NCBI RefSeq assembly: GCF_000143415.4
Contig: NW_003314324.1
Coordinates: 577,767 to 641,766 of the forward strand
Length of the DNA: 64,000 bases
Direction of reading: 5' to 3'
Source of the DNA: Selaginella moellendorffii
Lineage: Eukaryota; Streptophyta; Lycopodiopsida; Selaginellales; Selaginellaceae
The notes below the pieces were generated by a model. The model did no database searches, was not told the DNA's origin, and worked only from the letters and a program-made list of their open reading frames with translations. Each line of letters starts with the position of its first letter. Position 1 is the stretch's first letter. Of the stretch, positions 1 to 10,816 are shown one piece after another. The translations under genes were made by a program, and so were the position numbers.

Positions 1-841
1 TACATATGTGCCACACAACCACAAACTTAGATGAAAAAACCCTTTAATAACGAGTGTGGTTCATTCTACTACATTTACCACATATTTACAAGTGGTAAAT
101 ACTACATAAGTTATTGAAGTTGAACTCTACTCCCCTAGGAAGAAAATATAGAAGGGCTATTGTGGCATTGAGCAACAGGACACTACTTGCATTTTACTGA
201 GGGGAAGCCAATCCTCTAGTTGAGAGGATGTGTTGAAACAGTGGAGCACACATTACATCACTGCCCAACATTCATATCTGCATAACTCCCAATGCATCAA
301 GTCTCACAAGACTCCTAAACTGTGCTGGGCTAGGCTAAGGAGTTGGCAACATTTCTAGTTGATAGCACACAGCTATTCCAATTAGATTAGTAACTCTATG
401 TAAAAGATATAAATATATCTTCCTCTTTCTCCAATTATGGATCTTTGGCCTTGAGTAGAGCCAGCATAACACCTTACACTACATAACACTCCAATTACAA
501 GTCAAAACATTTATATCTAGTCACTCTATTACAACTTAAGTATGCAAACTGTACAAACTAATGCATATGTTAATTGGTAATAAAAATTAGATATTACTCT
601 AAATTACTTCTTATCAGATATAAATTAGACCTCCATACCTTCACAAAATTTAGTCCTCTTAATTTTTATCATTAGTTCATTAAAGTGAAAGCAAACCAAT
701 CTTTGGTACTCCACATCAAGTTATTTGAAGCACATAAAAGCACTTAGTTATGCTTATAAACAAACACAAGAATTTAAACACTAGTTAGTGAACCCTCATA
801 TCATGTTTATATTTAAATATCAAAAGCAATCAAACAAATGT

Positions 842-3244
842 TTAGCAAGTCAATTTTGACTTTGTAGACCAGCCAAATTTCTCAAACAGGCTCAAGACAA
901 CACCATTGCTCCATCCAAAGCCAGTCTACAAAACATTAAACCAAGTACTTATGTGAAAAAAATGTTTATGCACAAACCTGAGGATTGTACTCTCCACCAA
1001 GACCACTCCTGCCACAGTATCTCGCATCTAACTTCTCCAGCATCTTCCCAATCCTTTGGAATTCCGCATAGCTCGACTTTAGCCAGCGCTGGGATATATC
1101 CTCCGCCAGGGCCAACCCTTCCACAGATCTTGTACCAGCAAATCCTTCTATTATAATATGCTGGAGATTGGGCCAAGCATTCGGGTAGTCCCTGTTACAT
1201 TCCATCCAACATTACTATTTGTATAAATAAAAGAGTCGACTAGTAACTTACCATTGCTCTCCTGTTTCTCTCAGTGAGGTGACCACACCCGCAGCTAACA
1301 GCAGCCCCGATTTCTTAAAAGAAGAGACGAGCTTCGAAACTTTCTCATCGCCTGAAATGATAAATATATTGTTTAGAAAACAGGAAAAAAAACAAAACAA
1401 TCGAATACGTTACCTGGTCGCACCACTCCGCACCAAAGAGGGAAAAAGTTGGAAGGAAAAACATCAGTGTTTTGGTTCTGTTTGTCGAAACTGTAGATCT
1501 TTTGCTGCTTGAATTCAATGTCTGTGGCATTGCGTTTCACCAGCCAGTAATCGAGGTATTGTCCCATTTCTTCGTTCCAAAACACGGCATTTATGGCAGC
1601 TTTTCTCGACGTTGCATGCTTGTGAAATCGCCTTTGGAGCTCTTTCTTTCCTAAGAGCTTGGCAAAATACGCGATATTGTTTTCCATCTACAGCAAACGA
1701 AAGATGCTTATCAAATATATTTTACGCTAAACAGAGCTGCTTGCCTGTAGCAAAAACGAGTTGAGATCCACAGGAAGAATATAGGCCGTCACAAGTGTTG
1801 TTCGGTTTAGGCGATTCCTGAAATATTAGAAAGAACCCTGGTGAAAAAATGAATAAAACCTTTTTGTATGCAACGATTTATGACACTTACGCCATCCAGC
1901 GGGAGCTGAAATCCCAGCCACTTTCAGCAGCGGTCGCGATTTGGTGGTAAAGCTTGGATTTTTCCTGCGAACTTCCCAAGTTCTTGGCAGTGTCAGTGTC
2001 AACAATATACGATTCTGGCCTTGGCGAGTACAAATTCGCGTTGTATCTCGTTAGTACGTGCTTAACCCCATGACCATCGCGAATGTGGACTGTGAGACGA
2101 TCTAGAGATGTCCAAATGTAAAAAAGATTAAAAGAAAAACACAATACAAGAACTTAAAGCTGCTTGCCTGACGACCAAAACGAATGTTCTTTTAAGAGTG
2201 CAGGAAAAGCTTCCTCTATTAGCGATTTATTCTTGGTTTCGGCGTATACTGCCTTGACGGATTCGCTGAGAAGCGGAGGCTGGCTTCCTGCATAATTATA
2301 CAACGTAAGCTCGAAACGAAGGAGAGAAACAAAATGGCTAGAAATAGCTTACGATTGAGATAATAGCTCCGAGCACCATTGGGAACAAATCCGTAAGTAT
2401 TGACGAGGTAAATGAGATTTCCGACAACCGATGTGGCTGTTTCATACAATTTGCTCACGAGAAGTCCCCTGGAAAATGAAGAACAAAAAAAGAGATTACA
2501 CGTACCAAAGAAAATAAGAAGAAGTTGTGCACCTGATGATCCAGTAAGTGTCCCAGTAGTAAACTTCGCGAAACCTCGATCCAGGAATCACAACAACGTT
2601 TGGAAGCGGGAGCAAAGTATGGCGCTGTGGTTTCTCGACCACCTCGCGCTTGATCTTCTTTGCCAAAACTTTCCACAGCGAATGTATTTTTAGAGCGAAT
2701 TCCCGAGCCGAGGCATCCTTGACTTTGGGAAGGAACCCCTCGGGGGTGTTTGCAAAGTCCGAGAGATTGTAGTCTCCCAGGTCAGTCCCTGGCACGTCGA
2801 AATGCTCGCTCACAAATCCATTAAACTTTCCTGTCGAGTAGCAATGATAGGAGCGAGAAAAAAAAAGATGAAAAAGTTTTCGCGAACCTTTATCAATGTT
2901 GCTGCGGGAGAGATTCACAAAAGCCGATTTTGTGACCTCCAAGTCCTGCTTGAGCGGCAGATCGACGTAGTACTTCGGATCAAAGGTCCCGTTTTCATTG
3001 CCCAGGACCTGAAAGGCGGTGGACTGCACAGAGGTAAGAAACGATTCCAGAGGAGTTGTATCATTGGTGCTAGCTCCTGCGATGGATCACAAAACTTTGA
3101 GCGATATCTTTGAGGAAAAGAAGCACACAAGCAAAAACTTCGAAGAGTACCTGAGATGGATCCTGGCAGGAGCAGTAGCAGCAGCAGCGCAAACAAATCC
3201 AGAGCTCTCAACGCCATTGCCATTGCTGATACCGTCCTTGCCAT
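842..3244 (-). CDS. TRE1: Trehalase (alpha,alpha-trehalase), GH37, copy A
   Basis: Hydrolyses trehalose to two glucoses; plant trehalases are usually apoplastic or plasma-membrane anchored. Eleven exons: 3244-3151, 3076-2888, 2830-2533, 2468-2353, 2287-2168, 2101-1891, 1817-1745, 1687-1414, 1351-1252, 1191-978 and 925-842, giving 590 residues, normal for plants. The ATG at 3244 starts a leucine-rich signal peptide or anchor of about 30 residues; the longer in-frame reading begins with TTG. Visible family motifs are PGSRFREVYYWDTYW (signature 1), ESGWDFSSRW with the catalytic Asp, QWDYPNAWPN (signature 2, split by an intron) and GGEYNPQ-TGFGWSNG with the catalytic Glu. Exons 5 and 7 end in CAG followed by GCAAGC, so introns 5 and 7 are GC-AG type. 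Compared with copy B it keeps more family-conserved residues. Confidence 0.93.
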
Positions 3245-3529
3245 GGCCGTGACAAACTTTAGTCCAAATGGAAGGACTAAAGCGTCGGAGCTTCGTTGCA
3301 AATGGGGACTATGAGTATAACGTCAGAGCCCCGAAGAGCCGGCCGCCTTGTTGGAAATTTGTTGACTCGGACTTGCACGAGTAAATCTTGGAGCGACGTG
3401 TTGGTGTCAACCATGTGTTCCAATCTCGTGGCATAGATGGTCGCTCTCGCTCTAAAAAAAAAATGTTATAACTTTGGCTCGTCCTTGAGAACTTTCATCG
3501 CGAATTAGTCTTTGGTGAGTTTTAAGTCT

Positions 3530-4075
3530 TTGAGGAAACACGATTTGTCCAGAAAGCAAAAGTAAAACACGCTGGAACGAAGAATTCAATAAAAATCCAA
3601 GCAAGGATTTATCTATACGCTAGATTGGACATCCAGAAAGGTTAAAAAAAAAACCATTCTGGAACGAAGAATTCAAAGACCAAATGATAAATCTAAGCAA
3701 GGATAAGCAAGAATTATCTATATTGGTTCGTCCAGAAAGGAAAAGGAAAACAAGCTAGAACGAAGACCAAGTGATAAAAATCCAAGCAAGAATTTATCTA
3801 CATTAGATTGGAACTAACAATTGACACGATTCATCCAGAAAGGAAGAAAAAACCATGCTAGAAAGACCAAGTGATAAATCTAACCAAGGATTTATCGGAA
3901 CTCAAGAGGAAGAAAAACACTACATTGGGAAGAAAAAAATAATGCTGGAACGAAGAATTCAAAGACCAAGGATTTATCTACATTTGACACGATTCATCCA
4001 GAAAGGATGCTGGAACGAAGAATTCAAAGACCTTGAAGCAAGGATCTATCTACATTGGGAGAGGAGAGTCACCTC
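3530..4075. repeat. Degenerate tandem repeat upstream of trehalase A
   Basis: About five to six diverged units of roughly 70-110 bp. Each contains versions of three words in order: GATTCATCCAGAAAGG, GGAACGAAGAATTCAAAGACC and AAGGATTTATCTACATT. A 75-codon open frame inside it is only a by-product of the repeat. The same array lies at 13500-14035 in copy B, so it predates the duplication. Confidence 0.75.
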
Positions 4076-4190
4076 GCCCTAAAGCGCGTCACCGTCCACG
4101 TGTCCTCCATCCAACAGGCACCATGTTTGAGCGACTCCCATTGGCCGAGAGTCACAGGCTTAAAGTGACAGAATATTCGAGGAATAACCA

Positions 4191-6939
4191 ATTTTTTTTT
4201 AATTCTTAATTACTAAACTTGTAAATATCCCAATATTCTTCCATGTCAACACTCAATTTCATGATCTTCTTTCTGGCATAAATTGATCTTTTCTTGCTCT
4301 AGAGGTATTTTATAATCCAAAGCTCTAACCAATCGTAATTACTAAAATTATTAATAAAATACTAAAGAAAAATAAATAAATAAATTTGTGTTAAACACTC
4401 TAAATGTAAAAGAACTTAATTTGGGTATGGGTCTCAAAGCAATTCTTGAGTTCACATCCCATAAGAAAAATAAAAGGCTTGAATCCCATTATCTATCATA
4501 ATAAGGAGGCAGTGGGCTGCCAAATCCAACCAATTGTAGGGGGGGTAACTGTAAAGGGGTTATTTATTTAACCATGTCTTATTGAATAATCATGCTAATG
4601 TTTGCTCTCGGCCAATGGGAGGAGGCCAAGCTGCGTGAGGTGAGAAGAAAGTGTTGTGACATGTGGCACATACAAATGTGTTAACCATGATTGCACTTGT
4701 ATTTTGTCGAGCAAAGAGGAGTTCGATTTGCTCTAAGCCTGTGCAGAGCTCGACAATCCATTGCCTCCCGAATTGTCCAAAGACCTTCTCGAACACCGAG
4801 ACATCACATTGTTCATTTGAAAAGCGGCATGATTTTGAGAAGAATTCCAATAATCCCATTAGGGCCCAATAGAATGTTCCTGGGGGGGGGGGGGCCAATT
4901 GAAGAATGCAAGAGAGATTTGACCCTCCTGAGCATCAAATTGTAAGGAACTAACTCCCCGAAGTGTCGTAAGCTAAAGGATCCCCGAAAGCATGACCGAA
5001 ATAAGAAAGAGTTCATCGGATGGGACCGAGTCGAAGATCGAGTCCAAGCCCGATTCTGAGACCAAGTTCAAGATAGAGTCCGGGATCGAGTCCGAGGCCG
5101 AATCAGAGACCGAGTTTGAGACCAAGTTCGAAACCAAGTTCGAGACAGAGTCCGAGACTAAGTCCGAGGTCGAGTCCGAAGTCAGGTCTGAGATTGGGTC
5201 CAAGATCAAGTTTGAGATCGAGTCCAAGACCGAGTCTGAAGTTGGGTCTGAGATCAAGTCCAAGATCAAGTTCGAGACCGAGTCCGAGTACTAATACGGG
5301 TCAAGGGGTGAAAGTCCAAAGCGTGTGTCTCCTGGGGGGGGGGGGGCTGCAAAGGGTTCCAAAAGTATAGTAGGGATAGTGAGGTCTAGGAACCAGTCTT
5401 GAAGGAACTTTTCAATAGTGCTTCTAAACTGACTTGAGGTTGAGATTAGGGCTGAAGGGCCTTGGGTGGGAGTAAGCATGGACTCGGATGGTGCCGGAGG
5501 GGCCACCCAAAGAAGTGCTCAAGAGCAACTCTCACTCCCGAAAGGGAAAACGATTGCGGTGCTCCCGGATCATGTGGAATGGTGCCCCACTTAAGTACCT
5601 TGTGGCTCATTGGTCCTCGCCCTTCCTAGGGGCTTAGGCCTTCCCTTTGGGATAGAAGTGGGGGGGTAGAGGTACCCATACCAGGCTGTTAGGCCACGAT
5701 GTTTTGCCCCAATGTCCCGAAGCAAGTGTTGCACCCAAGGCTTGGGATTTAGAGGGTCCCATGATTAAGCTTTGTTGTACCAGGAACCTGGAGGCTTGGT
5801 GTGTTTGGCTGCTTATGCCTGCGGGGAGTGTAGCCGAACCTTAAGTCCAGTTTAACCCAGGGAGGGGGATTGGGAGAGATTTGGGAATCCGTGGAGGGAT
5901 GGCTAACACTCTGTTGCTTGTGCAGTGAGTAGCTGAAACCAAGTAGGACCAAATAGGAGCTGGTACAGTAGGCGGGAACCTTGGCGAGGGAACTTAGCAC
6001 AAGCCAAGGCAGTGTTGGTCGGATAGACGAAGTAAGTTGGCAAATTGGAAAGGCAAAATTTGTGGTTTTACACAAATCACACAAAACAAGCACTAAAGCG
6101 CATAGAATCATAGCAACAATGCAACAATCTTGTGAAACAATGCAAGAAATTGTAAGGATCCCATCGAGAAATCCATACCCTAGATCAATTGCAATCTCCA
6201 ATCCAAAACCCCTCCGCTCGCATAGTGCCAAACTAGCGCCCTTGCTCTCGACTATGTGGAGGTCCAAATAGCTAAACCTTTGTCCATAGAGCACCGTTGG
6301 ATCTCATACCAGCTGGCAAGCCAATCAAACAGACTTCCTTTTTCCCTTGTCCCTATGTCTCTCTCTTGCTTGCTAAATCCAAGTGTTTTGATAGTCTGCG
6401 ATTGTAGCTTAAATTAGCTTCTTTAAAAATTTGGTGCCAAGAACATCCAAGTAGAGCATGTTAGTAGTAAAGGAGACAGACCCAATAATATTGTGGACTT
6501 TAGTAAGCATGTTGTTAGGGTTTGTTAAGGGTTTTTGTGAGAATCTTCTATAGTGCATCAGAATATTCTGGAAGGAGCATATTCTTCTCCATTGTGAGAA
6601 TATTCTAGAATTCTGAGAAACTCAAATCAATCTAGCCATTGGTTGATCTAGTTAGTAAAGTGTTCCAGTGCTTGTGGCAAAGGCTCCTCTTTTCTCAAAG
6701 AAGGCACTACGACACATATCACATATAAAATGTTGACCAGCATTGACACTTAACCTTTTGCAATGGAGACCCTCTGAAGGTTTAATGGAGAGCGTATGAT
6801 GACAGTAGGCTTGACTATTGGCAACTTCAAGTTGTGATTCAAGCTTATATTTGAATCTCTCTCTCTCTCTCGGGTTTTGTGAGCTATGGTGTGTGCTCTT
6901 GCCAATCCCTAGCAAATTTCTACACAACGCCCTTCTTTT
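4191..6939. other. Intergenic insert with low-complexity DNA
   Basis: Sequence between the two trehalase blocks, not present in either. It starts AT-rich, then from about 4500 becomes G-rich with two 13-G tracts and a GA-rich array between them. A TTGGTGCCAAGAAC word near 6430 recalls a retroelement primer-binding site, but no long terminal repeats or polymerase frames are seen. No open frame here matches a family I recognise. Confidence 0.5.
4882..5346. repeat. GA-rich minisatellite bounded by two G13 tracts
   Basis: From 5029 to 5295 the sequence is an array of 6- and 12-base variants of GAGTCC / GAGACC / AAGTTC. It stays open in several frames, giving artificial Glu/Ser/Lys-rich or Asp/Ser-rich peptides. 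On each side is the same word, TCCT followed by 13 G (4882-4894 and 5334-5346). The open frames look like products of the repeat, not genes. Confidence 0.8.
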
Positions 6940-7725
6940 CTTGCTGTGGCTGCTAGTTTGCTCCCTGTTTTGGGAATTGAGATGAGTTGCGATGCCATTG
7001 GAGCTGTTGTTGTTAGTGGATTTTCTTGTAGTGAGATAACTTTGTATCTGGTCACTAGCGATGGAAAGATTTTAGGAGAGTCACTGAAATCACAAGTACT
7101 TTTTTTTTCTTTCTTCTTCATATTTATTCTATTTTGTTTTGTTCCTTTGGATTCAAAGCAAAGTTCCTTTGACAATATGGTGGTGTGATGTCTCTAGCAA
7201 TATGTTTAAACCACAAACAAGCAATTGATGAAGTAAGTTATTCTCTTTTCAATGGAAGTTTCGAGAGTTTTTTTATGTTCTTTAGGTGGTGGCACAAGTT
7301 CTAGAGAATGCAAAAGTGAAGGAGTCAAAACTTGCAATAGTAGTTGTGACAATTAATCCTAGCTTGAGTTTATGCTTGGATGGTAGTGTTCTTTGTGATC
7401 TTTCCTAGGCTTATTGTCATGCCTAGTCAATGTGATGCCCAGCATCACATTGAAGAATTGCTTGGCATGTACGTTTCAACCATTGGCACCAAAGGAGGGA
7501 CATTCACGGTTCACATGCTTTTCATTGTGGCAAATCCATATAGTCATCAAGATAGTAAGTTTTTTACTTTCTTTACAAAGTGAATTCATGGGTGTAGAGA
7601 TTGGCCAGATTCTGACAATAGGTTTTATCTCTTGCTAATTGTGCTGCCATGGTGATGGAAGTGTGGTATCAAAAGATTTTGGGTTATCCAGGTGGCAATA
7701 TATAGTGCTCTTGCTAATCTAACCA
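6940..7725 (+). pseudogene. Degenerate TsaD/OSGEPL (organellar tRNA t6A synthase) fragment
   Basis: The first exon-like piece (about 6946-7090) reads VLGIEMSCDAIGAVVVS then DGKILGESLKSQ, close to the VLGIETSCDDT...GEIL..SQ start of Qri7/GCP1-type TsaD proteins. A second piece near 7210-7380 reads HKQAIDE, then an intron with GTAAGT and TTTAG ends, then VAQVLENAK...LAIVVVTINPSLSLCL, matching the VTIGPGLSLCL block. A third trace (7640-7700) reads KILGYPGGN. The metal-binding HxxxH block and the rest are missing or scrambled. Family members make the t6A37 modification in mitochondria or plastids; this copy cannot encode a working enzyme. Confidence 0.72.
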
Positions 7726-9949
7726 ATGACAAGTTGTACCTATGAGGTGATAGATTATGTATGTCTTTGGTGGCATTATCAGATCAAAATCCAAAACTAG
7801 TAGAGATTTCAATTTTGTTTAATGGGTTACTCAATTTTTTTTTATGTGAATAACTTTATTTTTAACGCTTTATGAATAAAATAATCAACTTTAAGTAAAC
7901 TTATTCTGTTTTATAAAGTATTATATTTTAGGTCAAAATTAACTTTTATAATTTAATTTAACAGTACTTACAAATATAATAAGAAAATTATATTCTATAC
8001 AGATAGTCTGTCTAAATATCACTAAAACATATAAAACCCAATACCAAGTGATGGTATATCAAATGTGGGTTAATTTAATTTTTGAATATGTAGGACTATG
8101 ATAAAAGCTTCAACTATTAATACAAAAAAATTAAACAACTTTAACAATAAGAGTATATATTATAGTTTTATATATAGCCTTAGCTACATATCTTAAAACT
8201 AAGATAATGTATGCAATATTTGATTAAACAGTAATATTTTGAAATATTTTTCCTAACTACAAATATAGTTTACTACTGCATAATACTATAGAATATAGGA
8301 TTTTAATTTATAGTTTCCATAATATATATATTACAAATAATTATTTTCTTGACTGAATCTGGGTTGTAATATATTAATGTTCCTAAAAACTTATTATTTT
8401 ATATTTTAAGTAAAACTCATTATTAAGTAATGTCTTGCAGTAATTATTCTCTTTTATTTAATAAAATCTCAATATAAGTTTATCTCAAGTAAAAATATAA
8501 TTTACATATAATATATTATTAATAATAGAAAATTCATTTTACTTTTATCTGGGTCAGATATGTTTTTAAATATATTCATATTTCCAAATAAAAATTTTTA
8601 TCTAATATTTTTATTAATGAAAATTTATTTTTACTTATACCTAACAATATATTTTGTTCTAAATATTTATATTATCAAGTTTACAAGAATTAGATTTTGT
8701 ATTCATCTAGCATTTCTTGGGCATAATTTCCTTCAATTATTTTTTCAAAGTGAAATACAATATTTTTTGTTTTGATACTATTCCAATTTAATTTTTAATA
8801 TATTAAAAAATTAGAACAGCATTTTGCTAACTACACAGCATATGCTGAGCAAGTGTTAGTAAATAATAATAGCAAATACACCCCAATAAATATAAAAAGA
8901 TGTCATGTATGTGGCACTATCTCTCCTTTTTATGTCAAACATTGAATGCTAAATGAAGTGATATAGATATTGTTGATAGAAATCCAACTATGACTAAGAT
9001 GAAAAGTAATCTCCCAAGTATAATTACTAAGAGAATACCCAAACTAATTCAATAGATAATAAAGCTTGCAGTATTGGTATTTAAAGTTAAGGATGGTAAC
9101 GAATTCAAACTTCAATTGCTAGTAATGACCTATGGTGGAACATAAGTAAAATCATAAAGAGTGTGATATGATAATAATAAAGAAATATAAAATACCAAAT
9201 GCAACTTTGTGGATAGAGCCAATAAATGATTTAAGAATGTGAAAGACCATAGAAAAAAGATCAAAACATTGATAATCCAATTTTTTAAATGAGTTCAATG
9301 ATGATAAAGAAAAAAAACTTAAGATCTATTGGAAAAGAAAGGCTAAATAGTTATTTACAGTATATCAATGAGTAATTTGGACATAAAAAAGATGTCACAG
9401 TGATTATAAGTGCTTTAAATAGTGTCAGGCTTGGTGGTCAAAAATATCATCCCATTTTTGCATTGCGAAAAAAAAAAAACAAATGGAAAATTTGATGTTC
9501 TTAGTTGACATAGTGTTCTCACTTATCATTTTGGGGGACCTTGCTTTCAACTTTCAATATCAAATTTCCTTGAATTTTCTTGGTTCCAAATTATTTCTCT
9601 TACATAATTCTTTACTTTTATAGTGTATGTGATTTTCACCCTTTACTTTATGATAATTTACCATACAGAGTAAACAAAGGGTGAAAGAACAAAACCATGG
9701 AGTGACATTGAAATAATATTAAAGCATTCAACTCTTAAACACCACTAACACACAAAATAGAGCCTAACAAAGTTTAATGTTATTTTACAATATCAGCAGT
9801 TTAATGTGAGGATATGAATATTCCACCAACTAACATAGTATAGAGTTTAATTTAAACACATAATAAGGACAAATATGTTTAGTAGGGAGTTAGGCAATGT
9901 TTGAGATTAATCAGTCATGCTCAATTTACCCACTATTTCTACTATACAT
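7726..9949. other. AT-rich gene-free stretch
   Basis: About 2.2 kb of very AT-rich DNA with short poly-A/T runs. The single 71-codon open frame near 8560-8775 has the Phe/Ile/Leu/Tyr bias of random AT-rich sequence. Nothing recognised. Confidence 0.7.
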
Positions 9950-10816
9950 AATATATATACCACACAACGACAAACTTAGATAAAACAAGCCTTCAACAGC
10001 TAGTGTGGTTCATTCTACTATATTTACCACATATTTACAAGTGGTAAATACTACATAAGTTATTGAAATTGAACTCTACTCCCCTAGGAAGAAAATATAG
10101 AAGGGCTATTGTGGCATATTGAGCAATGGGACACTATTTGCATTTTACTGAGAGGAAGCCAATCCTCTAGTTTGAGAGGATGTATTGAAACAATGGAACA
10201 TGCATTACATCACTGCCTAACATTCACTCATATCTGCATAATTCCCAATGAATGCATCAAGTCTCACAGCACTCCTAAACCACCCAAAGGCTAGGCTAAG
10301 GAGTTGGCACATTTCTAGTTGATATCATACAGCAATTCCAATTTGATTAATAACTCTATGTAAAAGATATAAATAGATCTTCCTCTTCCTCCAATTATGG
10401 ATCTTTGGCCTTGAGTAGAGCCAACATAACACCTTACACTACATAACACTCCAATTACAAGTCAAAACATTTATATCTAGTCATTCTATTACAACTTAAG
10501 TATGCGAGCTGTACAATTGTTTATTGCTAATGCATATGTTAATTAGTAATAACAATTATATATTACTCTAAATTACTTCTTCTCAGATATAAATTAGACC
10601 TCCATCCCTTCACAAAATTTAGTATATTCAAGCTTCTTAATTTTTATCATTAGTTCATTATGAAAGCAAACCAAACATTGGTACTCCACATCAAGTTATT
10701 TGAAGCACATAAAAGCACTTAGTTATGCTTATAAACAAACACAAGAATTTAAACACTAGTTAGTGAACCCTCATATCATGTTTATATTTAAATATCAAAA
10801 GCAATCAAACAAATGT

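Larger units (their letters stand above)
1..4190. repeat. Direct segmental duplication, copy A
   Basis: This block matches 9950-14195 almost base for base in the same orientation: 3' flank, all trehalase exons and introns, upstream region and the degenerate repeat behind it. Copy A may extend past the left window edge. The match stops near 4190, where copy A runs into an unrelated T-rich sequence and copy B continues toward the DnaJ gene. Copy A lacks about 24 bp present in copy B just before this break. The 841 bases left of the trehalase stop codon are AT-rich and show no coding signal. Confidence 0.9.

Noticed and set aside
2915-3301. Longer trehalase N-terminus starting at 3301
   Set aside because: That codon is TTG; the first ATG, at 3244, gives a better signal peptide.
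4992-5294. 100-codon Glu/Ser/Lys repeat protein
   Set aside because: Frame is open only because the minisatellite unit length is a multiple of three; other frames are open too and no exon context is present.
6400-6560. Possible LTR retrotransposon primer-binding site
   Set aside because: No paired long terminal repeats, gag or polymerase frames around it.
8560-8775. 71-codon hydrophobic open frame
   Set aside because: Composition expected from random AT-rich DNA; no splice or start context.
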